Source: Streptomyces xanthii (GTDB taxonomy: Bacteria > Actinomycetota > Actinomycetes > Streptomycetales > Streptomycetaceae). Taken from it: a stretch of 64,000 nt of DNA. The notes under the pieces were generated by a model. It did not search any database. It saw nothing but the letters and a program-made list of their open reading frames with translations, and had not been told where the DNA came from. Made by a program: the position numbers and the translations under genes. Below, piece by piece: positions 27,502-36,765 of this stretch; the first letter of the stretch is position 1, and every line of letters starts with the position of its first letter. The DNA is taken from NCBI RefSeq assembly GCF_014621695.1, contig NZ_CP061281.1, forward strand, positions 3,038,001 through 3,102,000. Direction: 5' to 3'.

Positions 27502-28097
27502 CACTGCCTCCATGAAGTGACTGATCCCCGGGGCCCTGGACCGTCCCGGGTTCCGGGCGCCCGCTCCGGACACCCGCTTGCGGATACCCGATTCCGGACG
27601 CCCGAAGTGAACGAACGTTATCGACAGCATCCCGCAAGCGGCCGTTTCGCGGTGCGGAGCGAGGGGGAAATCACACGGTGGGACACGTTCACTGCGCATC
27701 GCGACCGTTCCGGGCGGCCCGCCCGCTCGTTCCGGATCCGAAGCGCGAGGAGCCGGAACAGAGATACGGACCAGCGGGGAAAGACGGCGCCATCGGTGAC
27801 CGCTCGTGTTCGCGGGGACGCGGACAGCGACTGCGGTGGCGGACCTGATCACGGTGCAGCACCGTGAGAGGTGAGTCAGGGTGCCGACGCCACGACCGGG
27901 CGACGCCAAGCAACCAGGAACGAGCAACTCAGCGCATCCCTCCACCGACCGCACGACCACCACCCCCACCACCCCTCTCACCAGCCAGCACCAGCACCAC
28001 CGGCAGCCCCACCGCCACCGCCTCGTCCTCGTCCGGCTCCCACAAGTGCACACGGGGGACGCAGATGTCCTCCCACGTGCCGACGGGAGGTCGACCG
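27502..28097. other. Divergent intergenic region (mutase subunit / lipase)
   Basis: 596 bp carrying promoters in both directions. Next to the mutase gene, four 13-14-bp tandem units lie at 27551-27604. Further right is a GTTCCGG...CCGGAAC hairpin near 27729-27759 and a pyrimidine-rich C/A tract (about 27950-28015). The lipase ribosome binding site GGGAGG is at about 28085-28090. No gene with codon-like composition is evident. I looked for a cobalamin riboswitch and saw none. Confidence 0.6.
27551..27604. repeat. Tandem repeat upstream of the mutase-subunit gene
   Basis: Four units ending in CCCG with core CCGGACACCCG: 27551-27563, 27564-27576, 27577-27590 and 27591-27604. They lie 50-103 bp upstream of the ATG at 27501, where regulator sites would be. 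No matching regulator is known to me. Confidence 0.65.
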
Positions 28098-29126
28098 ATG
28101 AAGTCCACGGACACCGCCACCACGGACACCGCCACCACCGACACGGTCACCGGCGCCGCGAACCCGGCAACCGCAGCGACATCCACCCCGCACGCCACAC
28201 CCGCCGGCCCCGCGAGCACCGCCTCCAGAACTCTCTCCACGGCCCTCACCACGCTCTCCGCCCTCGTGGCCCTCGCCGACCTCCCGCCCTTTCGGGCCCT
28301 CCCTCGCCGCCTCCTGCCGGGCCGGCTCGCCGGTCTTTCGACGGTCCTGGTGAAGGCGACCGCGCTGGAGCTCGCGATCCTCGCCGGACATCTGGTGCTG
28401 TACCCCTCGGGCCTCACCCCGGAGCGCCGCGCCCCGCGCGTCCCCGCCCCCGCCGACGTCCCCTCGGCCACCCCGGAGCGCCCGCCGGTGCTGCTCCTGC
28501 ACGGGTTCATCGACAACCGCTCGGTCTTCGTGCTGCTGCGCCGCGCCCTGGCCCAGCACGGCACCCGGCATCTGGAGTCCCTCAACTACTCGCCGCTGAC
28601 CTGTGACATCAAGGCGGCCGCGACGCTGCTCGGCCGGCACGTCGAGGAGCTGTGCGAGCGGACCGGACGGGACCGGATCGACATCGTGGGCCACAGCCTG
28701 GGCGGCCTGATCGCCCGTTATTACGTGCAGCGGCTGGGCGGCGACCGCCGCGTCCGCACCGTCGTCACGCTCGGCACCCCGCACAGCGGCACCCGCGTCG
28801 CACCGCTCGCGGACGCGCATCCGATCGTGCGGCAGATGCGGCCGGGCTCGTCGGTGATCGAGGAGCTGAAGGAACCGGCACCGGGCTGCACGACCCGCTT
28901 CGTGAGTTTCTGGAGCGACCTCGACCCGCTGATGGTCCCGCTGGAGACGGCCTGCGTCGACCACCCGGACCTGATCGCGCAGAACGTGCGCGTGACGGGC
29001 ATCGGACACCTGGCCCTGCCGGTGCATCCGGCGGTCGCGGCGGCCGTCCGCGAGGCGCTCGCCCCCGACCCGGCGGCCGGGGCGAACGGCGGCGCCGACA
29101 CGCGCGGCGGTCTGACGGTCGCCTGA
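28098..29126 (+). CDS. Lipase / alpha-beta hydrolase (triacylglycerol lipase type)
   Basis: 342 aa from the ATG at 28098, behind GGGAGG at about 7-8 bases. It has a Thr/Ala-rich N-terminus with no clear signal peptide, then a hydrophobic stretch at about 78-102 that could be an anchor. The hydrolase core shows LLLHGFIDN (oxyanion loop), nucleophile Ser200 in VGHSLGG, a probable Asp274 or Asp276 in FWSDLDPL and His304 in [18 protein letters not shown] is typical of class I lipases and acyltransferases. The frame is open upstream to 27864 but lacks homology. The substrate is not determinable. Confidence 0.87.
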   Translation: MKSTDTATTDTATTDTVTGAANPATAATSTPHATPAGPASTASRTLSTALTTLSALVALADLPPFRALPRRLLPGRLAGLSTVLVKATALELAILAGHLVLYPSGLTPERRAPRVPAPADVPSATPERPPVLLLHGFIDNRSVFVLLRRALAQHGTRHLESLNYSPLTCDIKAAATLLGRHVEELCERTGRDRIDIVGHSLGGLIARYYVQRLGGDRRVRTVVTLGTPHSGTRVAPLADAHPIVRQMRPGSSVIEELKEPAPGCTTRFVSFWSDLDPLMVPLETACVDHPDLIAQNVRVTGIGHLALPVHPAVAAAVREALAPDPAAGANGGADTRGGLTVA

Positions 29127-29400
29127 CGACGACCTTTTCCAGGGGCTGTGTTCGAACCCGCGGCCCCTGCGGGCGCCCAACTCGGCCACAGCGGTACGTA
29201 CCCGCACGTCCCGGGCTCCGGCCTTTTCGAACTCGTCTCGAACTCAGCGCCAAGCGCATGCCCGCAGTTCACCGAAACAACGCCGATTGCCCCTTTCCTG
29301 GAGCGGGGAAACCTGCCGAAGATTGTCGTGTGCTCGTACCGCCGGGTACAGTCGCCGCACTGCTCTGGCAGCCCCTGTCGTCGAGGCGAAAGAGAAGTTG

Positions 29401-31128
29401 GTGAACGACCGTCATCCGTCGGGGACCGCGCACGACGCGACCTACGACGGTTACTCCACGACCAGCTTCGCCACTGACCCGCTCTTCGGCGACCTGGCGG
29501 GCACGGACCCCTACGACACCGGTTCCTACGGCCACGTCCAGGACTCCGGACAGTGGTACGGGTCGGACGGGCAGCACCGGCAACAGCAGTACGCGCAGGC
29601 CACGGACCCGTACGCGACGTCCTCGTACGAGACGCACGGGACGGGCGGTTACGACACGTCGGGGCTGTGGACCGACACCGGGTACGGGCAGCAGCAGACC
29701 GGGCAGTGGGACACGCAGTCCTATACCGGACACACGGGTTTTGACGGCACGTCAGACTTCGGGACGCAGACCTTCGACGCCTCCGGGTTCCAGCACCCGG
29801 GCTACGACTCCACCTCGGCCGGCTTCCCGGCCGCGACGGCGGACTACACGGACTACGCGGCGACGACGTCCACGTTCGACGCCTCCGCCTACGAGACCTC
29901 CTCCTTCGAGACGTCCTCGTTCGAGACGCCGGGCTTCGACGCGGCGAACTTCGAGACCGGGAGCTTCCCCGGCGCCGGCCACGAGACCCCGGCGCACGGG
30001 ACCGCCACGTTCGACGCCCCGGGCTTCGAGACCTCCGGCTTCGACTCGGCCGGTCTCGACTCGGCTGGTTTCGACCACTCGCCCCTCCTCGGCACGACGT
30101 CCTACGACACCGGCGCCTACGACGCCACCGCCTGGAACTCGGCCGGCACCGAAACCCGGACCGCGCAGGCCGCCCCGTCCGCGCAGGACACGATCCACGC
30201 CCACGTACCGGACCAGTACGTGCCCGAGGACGCCTACGACGCGGCCGACAGCCCGGCCACCTCCCCCGCCGACGCGGAGCAGGACGACGCGCCGGACGCC
30301 GGGGACACCGCGGGCGGCGAGGAGCAACCGAACCCCTGGGAGCCGGAGTTGGCCCGGGCCGCGGCGCCGCGGAGCGCCCCGCGCGGCCGCGCGGCGGCCC
30401 GTCGCCGTACGCCCGCCAAGCGTTCCGCCCTGCTGACCGTCGCGGTGCCCTCGGTCTGCGCGATCGGTGTGGCGGGGGTCGCGGCCGCGTCCGTCGGCGG
30501 TCTCGGCGGCGAGGAGCCCAAGGAGACGAAGGCCGCCGCGGCGCCCGACGTCAAGACCGTGAAGCCCTCGGTGGCGAACAACAAGCTGGACACCCAGCTG
30601 CGCGGACTCTCCGCGGACGCGGGCGACTTCGCCGACCGGGCGAGCCGCACGCAGGAGCGCATCGACCTGAAGGCGAAGCAGGAGGCGGACCGCAAGAAGG
30701 CCGCCGAGGAGGCCGCCCGCAAGGAGGCGGCCCGCCCCAAGTTCGCCCTGCCGGTCTCGGCCCGCGGCCTGTCCGCCTATTTCGGCCAGGCCGGCATCAA
30801 CTGGATGTCCTCGCACACCGGCATCGACTTCCCCGTCTCGTACGTCCCCGTGATGGCGGCGACCGACGGCACCGTCCGCACCCAGTGGAACAGCGCGTAC
30901 GGGAACATGGCGATCGTCACCGCCAAGGACGGCACCGAGACCTGGTACTGCCACCTGTCCCGGCACACGGTGCTGAGCGGGCCGGTGAAGGCGGGTGACG
31001 TCATCGCGACGTCCGGCGACTCCGGCAACTCGACCGGCCCGCACCTGCACTTCGAGGTGCACCCGGGTGGCGGCGCCGCGGTCGACCCGCTGCCGTGGCT
31101 GCGCAGCCACGGCCTCGACCCGACCTGA
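29401..31128 (+). CDS. Membrane-anchored M23 metallopeptidase with long aromatic/acidic N-domain
   Basis: 575 aa from the GTG at 29401. Residues 1 to about 315 are low complexity, rich in Tyr, Phe, Asp, Ser, Thr, Gly and Gln, with YDT/YET and later F-E/D-T-x-x-F repeats (for example SSFETSSFETPGFDAANFET). An Arg-rich stretch (322-341) precedes one membrane helix (about 343-369). A coiled coil (about 395-445) leads to the M23 domain (about 448-575) with His472, Asp476 and HLH (548-550) as zinc and catalytic residues. It should cut peptidoglycan cross-bridges outside the cell while the disordered part stays inside. Upstream, 29127-29400 holds a hairpin (about 29142-29171) and no gene. Confidence 0.88.
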   Translation: MNDRHPSGTAHDATYDGYSTTSFATDPLFGDLAGTDPYDTGSYGHVQDSGQWYGSDGQHRQQQYAQATDPYATSSYETHGTGGYDTSGLWTDTGYGQQQTGQWDTQSYTGHTGFDGTSDFGTQTFDASGFQHPGYDSTSAGFPAATADYTDYAATTSTFDASAYETSSFETSSFETPGFDAANFETGSFPGAGHETPAHGTATFDAPGFETSGFDSAGLDSAGFDHSPLLGTTSYDTGAYDATAWNSAGTETRTAQAAPSAQDTIHAHVPDQYVPEDAYDAADSPATSPADAEQDDAPDAGDTAGGEEQPNPWEPELARAAAPRSAPRGRAAARRRTPAKRSALLTVAVPSVCAIGVAGVAAASVGGLGGEEPKETKAAAAPDVKTVKPSVANNKLDTQLRGLSADAGDFADRASRTQERIDLKAKQEADRKKAAEEAARKEAARPKFALPVSARGLSAYFGQAGINWMSSHTGIDFPVSYVPVMAATDGTVRTQWNSAYGNMAIVTAKDGTETWYCHLSRHTVLSGPVKAGDVIATSGDSGNSTGPHLHFEVHPGGGAAVDPLPWLRSHGLDPT

Positions 31129-31156
31129 CGGCCCCGTCCGGCCCCGCCCTGCCGGG

Positions 31157-33724
31157 TTACAGCTTCTCGACCGGCGCGTAGCGCAGCAGCAGCCGCTTCG
31201 GCTTCGGGTCGCCGAAGTCGATCGTCGCCTCCGCCTTGTCGCCCTGCCCGTTGACCCCCACGACCGTGCCCAGGCCGAACTGGTCGTGCGTGACGCGGTC
31301 GCCGACCGCGAGGGCCACGACCGGTTTGTCGCCCGCCCGCCCCCGGCTCGTGGCGAACGCGGGCGTCGTGCGCGAGCGCGACGACAGGGTCGACGACAGC
31401 GAGGCCGCGACACCGCTCTTGCCGAAGCCGCCGCCGGAGCCGCCGAAGCCACCGCGCCCGGCCGTCGCCGACGGCGTCGCCGGACCCGTGCGCTTCCAGT
31501 CCAGGTGCGCGGCCGGGATCTCCTCCAGGAACCGCGACGGCGGGTTGTACGAGGGCTGGCCCCAGGCGCTGCGCATCGAGGAGCGGGTCAGATAGAGCCG
31601 CTCGCGGGCGCGCGTGATGCCGACGTAGGCGAGCCGGCGCTCCTCCTCCAGCTCCTTGGTCTGGCCGAGGGAGCGCATGTGCGGGAAGACGCCGTCCTCC
31701 AGGCCGGTCAGGAAGACCGTGGGGAACTCGAGGCCCTTCGCGGTGTGCAGGGTCATCAGCGTGATGACGCCGCTGCCGTCGTCGTCCTCGTCCGGGATCT
31801 GGTCGGAGTCGGCGACGAGCGCGACCCGCTCCAGGAAGTCCGAGAGCGTGCCGCCGGAGGCCTCGGTCTGCGCGCCCTCCTCCGCGGCCGCGTTCTCCTG
31901 CTCGAACTCCAGGGCCACGGCCGCGAGTTCCTGCAGGTTCTCGATGCGGGTCTCGTCCTGCGGGTCGGTGGAGGCCTGGAGCTCGGCGAGGTATCCGGTG
32001 CGCTCCAGGACGGCTTCGAGGACCGTCGCCGGGCCGGCGCCGGACTCGACGATCGTGCGCAGGTCCTCCATCAGCGTGTTGAACCGCTTCACCGCGTTCG
32101 TCGAGCGGGACGCCATCCCGTACGCCTCGTCGACCCGGCGCAGGGCCTGCGGGAAGGAGATCTTCTCGCGTTGGGAGAGGGCGTCGATCATGGCTTCGGC
32201 GCGGTCGCCGATGCCGCGCTTCGGCACGTTCAGGATCCGGCGCAGCGGGACGGAGTCCTCCGGGTTGGCGAGCACCCGCAGGTACGCGAGGACGTCCCGG
32301 ACCTCCTTGCGCTCGTAGAAGCGGACGCCGCCGACGACCTTGTAGGGGAGGCCGACGCGGATGAAGACCTCTTCGAAGACGCGGGACTGCGCGTTCGTCC
32401 GGTAGAAGACGGCGACGTCGCCGGCCTTCGCGTCGCCCGCGTCGGTCAGCCGGTCGATCTCGTCGGCGACGAACTGGGCCTCGTCGTGCTCGGTGTCCGC
32501 GACGTAGCCGGTGATCTGGGCGCCCGCGCCCGCGTTCGTCCACAGGTTCTTGGGCCTGCGGGACTCGTTGCGCTCGATGACCGCGTTGGCCGCGGAGAGG
32601 ATCGTCTGGGTGGAGCGGTAGTTCTGCTCCAGGAGGATCGTCGTCGCGTCCGGGTAGTCCTCCTCGAACTGGAGGATGTTGCGGATCGTGGCGCCGCGGA
32701 AGGCGTAGATCGACTGGTCGGCGTCACCCACGACGCACAGCTCGGCCGGGCCGGGGTCGTCCGCGCTCGGCGGCGCGTCCACGCCCGCCTCCACCTCCGC
32801 GTCGTGGGCGGCGGCGGTGCCGACCAGCTCACGGACCAGGGCGTACTGCGCGTGGTTCGTGTCCTGGTACTCGTCGACCAGGACGTGCCGGAAGCGGCGG
32901 TGGTAGTGCTCGGCGACGTCGGGGAAGGCGCGCAGCAGGTTGACCGTCGTCATGATCAGGTCGTCGAAGTCCAGCGCGTTCGCCTCGCGGAGGCGGGACT
33001 GGTACATCGCGTAGGCCTGGGCGAGGGTCTTCTCGAAGCCGTCGGCGGCCTGGGCGGCGAAGTCCTCCTCGTCGATCAGCTCGTTCTTCAGGTTGCTGAT
33101 CTTGGCGCTGAAGGACTTCGGCGGGAACTTCTTCGGGTCGAGGTCCAGGTCGCGGCAGACCAGGGCCATGAGCCGCTTGCTGTCGGCCGCGTCGTAGATC
33201 GAGAAGGAGGACGTGAAGCCCAGCCGCTTGGACTCGCGGCGCAGGATCCGGACGCAGGCGCTGTGGAAGGTGGAGACCCACATCGCGTTCGCCCGCGGGC
33301 CCACCAGGGCCTCGACGCGCTCCTTCATCTCGCCCGCGGCCTTGTTCGTGAACGTGATCGCGAGGATCTGGCCGGGGTGCACGCCGCGCTGGGCGAGCAG
33401 GTACGCGATGCGGTGCGTGAGGACACGGGTCTTGCCGGAGCCGGCGCCCGCGACGATGAGCAGGGGGGAGCCGCCGTGCACCACGGCCGCCCGCTGGTTC
33501 TCGTTCAGCCCCTCCAGGAGGGCCTCCGGGTCCAGGGCCGGGCGGGGCGCCCCGTCGCGGTAGTGCGTGTCCCGGTCCACGGGCGCGTCGAACTTCCCCC
33601 CGAACAGGTCGTCCGGAAGCGGCTCGGGGGCCCCGTCGTGCTCGGGGTCCTCGGGCGGCGGCGGGGGCTCCTCCGCGGGGGACTGGAGGCCGGCCAGGAA
33701 GCTGTCGTCAAAGAGGCTGCTCAT
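31157..33724 (-). CDS. pcrA: UvrD/PcrA-type ATP-dependent DNA helicase
   Basis: 855 aa from the ATG at 33724. A 3'-5' superfamily 1A helicase in DNA repair and removal of proteins from DNA. It has an acidic Pro/Glu N-tail (about 1-65), then NENQRAAV (Q motif), Walker A AGAGSGKT, LAITFTNKAAGEM, VSTFHSACVRIL, Walker B VDEYQDTN, GDADQSIYAFRGA (motif III), LEQNYRST (IV), MTLHTAKGLEFP (V) and GITRARERLYL (VI). The C-terminus has the Tudor-like RNA-polymerase-binding segment (VGDRVTHDQFGLGTVVGVNG). The damage-type promoter at 33734-33756 is directly upstream. Convergent with the M23 gene. Confidence 0.96.
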   Translation of the reverse strand: MSSLFDDSFLAGLQSPAEEPPPPPEDPEHDGAPEPLPDDLFGGKFDAPVDRDTHYRDGAPRPALDPEALLEGLNENQRAAVVHGGSPLLIVAGAGSGKTRVLTHRIAYLLAQRGVHPGQILAITFTNKAAGEMKERVEALVGPRANAMWVSTFHSACVRILRRESKRLGFTSSFSIYDAADSKRLMALVCRDLDLDPKKFPPKSFSAKISNLKNELIDEEDFAAQAADGFEKTLAQAYAMYQSRLREANALDFDDLIMTTVNLLRAFPDVAEHYHRRFRHVLVDEYQDTNHAQYALVRELVGTAAAHDAEVEAGVDAPPSADDPGPAELCVVGDADQSIYAFRGATIRNILQFEEDYPDATTILLEQNYRSTQTILSAANAVIERNESRRPKNLWTNAGAGAQITGYVADTEHDEAQFVADEIDRLTDAGDAKAGDVAVFYRTNAQSRVFEEVFIRVGLPYKVVGGVRFYERKEVRDVLAYLRVLANPEDSVPLRRILNVPKRGIGDRAEAMIDALSQREKISFPQALRRVDEAYGMASRSTNAVKRFNTLMEDLRTIVESGAGPATVLEAVLERTGYLAELQASTDPQDETRIENLQELAAVALEFEQENAAAEEGAQTEASGGTLSDFLERVALVADSDQIPDEDDDGSGVITLMTLHTAKGLEFPTVFLTGLEDGVFPHMRSLGQTKELEEERRLAYVGITRARERLYLTRSSMRSAWGQPSYNPPSRFLEEIPAAHLDWKRTGPATPSATAGRGGFGGSGGGFGKSGVAASLSSTLSSRSRTTPAFATSRGRAGDKPVVALAVGDRVTHDQFGLGTVVGVNGQGDKAEATIDFGDPKPKRLLLRYAPVEKL

Positions 33725-33733
33725 CGCTCTCCG

Positions 33734-33756
33734 AGTCTAGGCCGCCCCACCGACAG
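33734..33756 (-). promoter_or_regulatory. DNA-damage (RecA-NDp/PafBC-type) promoter of pcrA
   Basis: Read leftward: CTGTCGGTG (33756-33748), 8 bases, then TAGACT (33739-33734). It fits TGTCRGTG-N8-TAnnnT. The -10 ends 9 bases before the ATG, so the transcript would be leaderless or nearly so. It is the same element type that drives the AAA and SWIM operons 10 kb away. Confidence 0.78.
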
Positions 33757-34010
33757 CCCGCCGTCACCTTCACGGAGACGCTCCTCGCATTCACGGTGAC
33801 ACCCCTCGCACCACTCTTTGCAACGAGCCGGTCACCCAGCGCGACAGCAAAGGCTGTTCGGGGCCCGCGGCGTAGAGATCATGGAAATGGTCACGAAAAT
33901 GTATCGGGCATATCGAACATCAACCTTCACAGCAGCAACACGAGTTGGCTACGGTGCTGCGCGGGCAGCCCGTCCCCCCGCCCGCGAACAACGCGGCGAG
34001 CGGGCAGCCC

Positions 34011-34191
34011 CCGCCGAGTTCCGTACGCCGAGAGGCAGGGAACCGGGGACCCACCGACCTTGGGGTGAATCGGTCAACAGTCCGGCGGCGCCGGATGGTT
34101 GGCCGTAGGGCAGCCTTCCGTACGACGTGCACCACCGCGCACCGAAGCGACGGTGTACGAGCCCGAACCCGACAGCTAACCCGGTAGGCGG
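34011..34191 (+). ncRNA. ydaO/yuaA cyclic-di-AMP riboswitch
   Basis: It lies directly ahead of an NlpC/P60 gene and shows the conserved blocks in order: P1 CCGCC (34011), AGGCAGGGAACCGGGGACCC (about 34033), TTGGGGTGAATC (about 34060), TAGGGCAGCCTTCC (about 34106), CGAACCCGACAGCTAAC (about 34164) and closing GGCGG (34187-34191). The family regulates cell-wall hydrolase genes in actinobacteria and turns expression off at high c-di-AMP. The ribosome binding site (34197-34204) lies 6 bases past P1, so control of initiation or termination is plausible. Confidence 0.9.
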
Positions 34192-34213
34192 ATTACGGAA
34201 GGAGTCGCCTGCC

Positions 34214-35413
34214 TTGGCGTCGCACCGCAAGCCGCGTACCCGCTCCCGGATGACCGGCGGCACCCGTACGACCCCCGCGGTCGGCATCACGACCGCCGCC
34301 CTCACCTCCGTCGCCCTGCTCTCGCAGACGGCCCAGGCCGCGCCGGCCCAGCCCGCGAAGCCGAGCCTCGAAGAGGTGCAGAAGAAGGTCGACACGCTCT
34401 ACCGTCAGGCCGAGGTGGCCACGCAGAAGTACAACGCGGCCCAGGAGCGGACCACCGGCAAGAAGAAGCAGGTCGATCATCTCCTCGACGACATCGCGCA
34501 GCGCACGGAGAAGATGAACACGGCCCGCGAGGAGCTCGGCCGGTTCGCCGCCGCGCAGTACCGCACGGGCGGGGTGAGCGACACGGCGACGATGTTCCTC
34601 GCGGAGAACCCCGAGGACTACTTCGCCCAGGACCAGCTGATGAGCCGGCTGACCTCCCGCCAGAAGAAGGCGGTCGACGACTACCAGGTGCAGCAGCGCG
34701 AGACGGCGAAGAAGCGCACCGAGGCGCAGGAGAGCCTGAAGCAGCTGACGACGTCGCAGACCGAGCTGAAGACGTCCAAGCAGACCGTCCAGTCGAAGCT
34801 CGCCGACGCCCGGAAGCTGCTGTCGGAGCTGACGGCCGAGGAGAAGGCGCGGCTGGCCGCGATCGAGCGGCAGAAGCAGGAGGCGGCCCGCAAGAAGGCC
34901 GCCGAGCTCGCCGCGAAGCAGAAGGCCGAGGAAGAGGCCAAGCGGAAGGCCGAGGAAGCCGCCCGCCAGGAGGAGGGCTCGGGCACCGGTTCCGGCACGA
35001 CGGACCCGGGCACGGGCTCCGGTTCCGACTCGGGCTCGACGGACACCTCGTACGCCACGAAGGCCGCGAAGGCCCTCGCCTTCGCCAAGGCCCAGGAGGG
35101 CAAGCCGTACGTGTGGGGCGCGACGGGCCCGGACTCGTACGACTGCTCGGGGCTGACCGGGGCGGCCTGGAAGGCGGCCGGTGTCACGCTGCCGCGCACC
35201 ACCTGGGACCAGGTGGAGTTCGGCACGACGGTCCCGCTGTCCGACATCCAGCCCGGTGACCTGGTCTTCTTCTACGACGACATCAGTCACGTCGGCATCT
35301 ACAAGGGCGACGGCATCATGATCCACGCCCCGAAGCCGGGCGCGTACGTGCGCGAGGAGTCGATCTACTACGACGGCACGGCGTCGATCCACAGCGTGGT
35401 GCGCCCCGCCTGA
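34214..35413 (+). CDS. NlpC/P60 peptidoglycan endopeptidase (c-di-AMP riboswitch controlled)
   Basis: 399 aa from a TTG at 34214 (read as Met: MASHRKPRTRSR), preceded by GGAAGGAG at 9 bases. It has a signal peptide with basic start and cut after AQA (about residue 42), a long coiled coil (about 50-280, including KKAAELAAKQKAEEEAKRKA) and a Gly/Ser/Thr/Asp linker. The NlpC/P60 domain (about 290-399) has Cys311 in YDCSGLT, His359 in ISHVGIY and His371 in MIHAPK. A secreted hydrolase of D-Glu-mDAP bonds, RipA-like. Expression is probably set by the riboswitch at 34011-34191. A longer frame to 34127 lies inside the riboswitch and is excluded. Confidence 0.93.
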   Translation: MASHRKPRTRSRMTGGTRTTPAVGITTAALTSVALLSQTAQAAPAQPAKPSLEEVQKKVDTLYRQAEVATQKYNAAQERTTGKKKQVDHLLDDIAQRTEKMNTAREELGRFAAAQYRTGGVSDTATMFLAENPEDYFAQDQLMSRLTSRQKKAVDDYQVQQRETAKKRTEAQESLKQLTTSQTELKTSKQTVQSKLADARKLLSELTAEEKARLAAIERQKQEAARKKAAELAAKQKAEEEAKRKAEEAARQEEGSGTGSGTTDPGTGSGSDSGSTDTSYATKAAKALAFAKAQEGKPYVWGATGPDSYDCSGLTGAAWKAAGVTLPRTTWDQVEFGTTVPLSDIQPGDLVFFYDDISHVGIYKGDGIMIHAPKPGAYVREESIYYDGTASIHSVVRPA

Positions 35414-35438
35414 CGCCGCTCGCGGTTACGTTCGGGCG

Positions 35439-36434
35439 GTGGACCGCGACCGCCCGGACGTGCCCGGGACCCCCGACACCGCACCCGCCTCACCCTGGGC
35501 GACGATCCCTCCGGCCGCCGGCGCCGCCGTCATGGCCACCGGCATCGTCTCGATCGGCCTCCACCTGCTCGGGCAGGACGTGCTGTCGACGGTGTTCCTC
35601 GTGCCGGCCTCCGCGCTGTGGGGGCTGCTCGCGGTCGTCTTCGTCACCCGCCTGTTCGGGGACCGGGGCCGCTGGGAGCGGGAGGCGGACACGCCCGCGG
35701 CGCTCACGGCGGTGGCCGCGACGTGTGTGCTCGGCACGCGGTACGCGCTGGCCGGGAGCCTCGGGTTCGCCGAGGTGCTGCTGGGGATCGCGGTGGTGGT
35801 GTGGCCGGTGCTGTTCGTGGCCGTGGTGCGGCACTGGCGGCCGAAGATGCCCGGCGCCGTCTTCATCACGTGCGTCGCGACGCAGGCCCTTGCGGTGCTC
35901 GGGGCGACGCTGAGCGCGTCGGCGCACGTGGCGTGGCTGGGCTACGCGGCGGTGGGGTTCTTCTGGTTCGGGCTCGTGGTCTACGCGGCGGCGTTCGTCC
36001 GCTTCGATCTGCGGCAGGTGCTGACCGGGGCCGGGGACCACTGGGTGGCGGGCGGCGCGCTCGCGATCTCGGCGCTCGCGGCGGCGCGGCTCGTGCTCGC
36101 GGGGCGGGCGGGTGACCTGTGGAACAACCAGGACACCGAGGTCCTGCGGTTCATGGCCGGGCTGCTGCTCACGCTCGATCTCAGCTGGTACGTCGTGCTG
36201 TGCGTGGCCGAGGTGGTGCGGCCCCGGCCGCACTACGACGTGCGGCGCTGGTCGACGGTGTTCCCGATGGGGATGACCGCGGTGGCGACGCTGATGGTCG
36301 CCACCGCCGTGGAGACGTCGTGGCTGGAGACGCCGGGGCGGGTGCTCGTGTGGATCGCGGTCGCGGTGTGGCTCGCGACGGCGACGGGAGCGGTCAGGTC
36401 GCTGGCGGCGCTCAGGTCCACAGGACGGCGATGA
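35439..36434 (+). CDS. TDT-family transporter (tellurite resistance/dicarboxylate, SLAC1-like)
   Basis: 331 aa from a GTG at 35439. About ten membrane helices. PPAAGAAVMATGIVSIGLHLLG is the TDT entry signature, and helix 5 carries FFWFGLVVYA. The family includes TehA, Mae1 and plant SLAC1 channels. The physiological substrate cannot be told. It starts 25 bp after the NlpC/P60 stop, perhaps read through from it. Its last 23 bp overlap the convergent 36412 gene. Confidence 0.86.
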   Translation: MDRDRPDVPGTPDTAPASPWATIPPAAGAAVMATGIVSIGLHLLGQDVLSTVFLVPASALWGLLAVVFVTRLFGDRGRWEREADTPAALTAVAATCVLGTRYALAGSLGFAEVLLGIAVVVWPVLFVAVVRHWRPKMPGAVFITCVATQALAVLGATLSASAHVAWLGYAAVGFFWFGLVVYAAAFVRFDLRQVLTGAGDHWVAGGALAISALAAARLVLAGRAGDLWNNQDTEVLRFMAGLLLTLDLSWYVVLCVAEVVRPRPHYDVRRWSTVFPMGMTAVATLMVATAVETSWLETPGRVLVWIAVAVWLATATGAVRSLAALRSTGRR

Positions 36435-36765
36435 AGATGTTCGCCACGGTCAGCGCGCCGACCGTGAGGAACAGCGGCTTCTCCGCCTTCTCCTCGTCCC
36501 GCTTCACGTAGACGATGCCGAGGATGACGATCAGGATCGCGAGCTTCACGCCGATCTTGATGTTGTCGACGCTGTAGTCCTGGGCCTGGTTGAGGCCGAC
36601 GAGGGCGACGCCGGTCACCAGCATCGTCAGCGCGCCGTGCAGCATCGCCTTGTTGAAGCGGGCGGTGCCCTGCTTCAGCGCCGGCATCTGCGTGAGGAAC
36701 CCGCCGAGCAGCGAGGCGATGCCGATGATGTGCAGGCCGACGAAGAGGTGCAGGAGTACGTCCAT
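36412..36765 (-). CDS. Small four-helix integral membrane protein
   Basis: 117 aa from the ATG at 36765 (MDVLLHLFVGLHIIGIASLL). Four hydrophobic helices (about 3-24, 40-60, 71-88 and 96-115) with a short KRDEEKAEK loop. A conserved Streptomyces protein of unknown role; it has no catalytic motif. The final 23 bp overlap the TDT gene tail-to-tail. Confidence 0.75.
   Translation of the reverse strand: MDVLLHLFVGLHIIGIASLLGGFLTQMPALKQGTARFNKAMLHGALTMLVTGVALVGLNQAQDYSVDNIKIGVKLAILIVILGIVYVKRDEEKAEKPLFLTVGALTVANIFIAVLWT

Noticed and set aside
27502..28097. Cobalamin riboswitch upstream of the B12-binding subunit
   Set aside because: No B12-box-like conserved block was seen on the strand leading into the gene.
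29127..29400. Second c-di-AMP riboswitch upstream of the M23 peptidase gene
   Set aside because: The GGGGTGAAT and CCGACAGCTAAC blocks present at 34011-34191 are absent; only a hairpin is seen.
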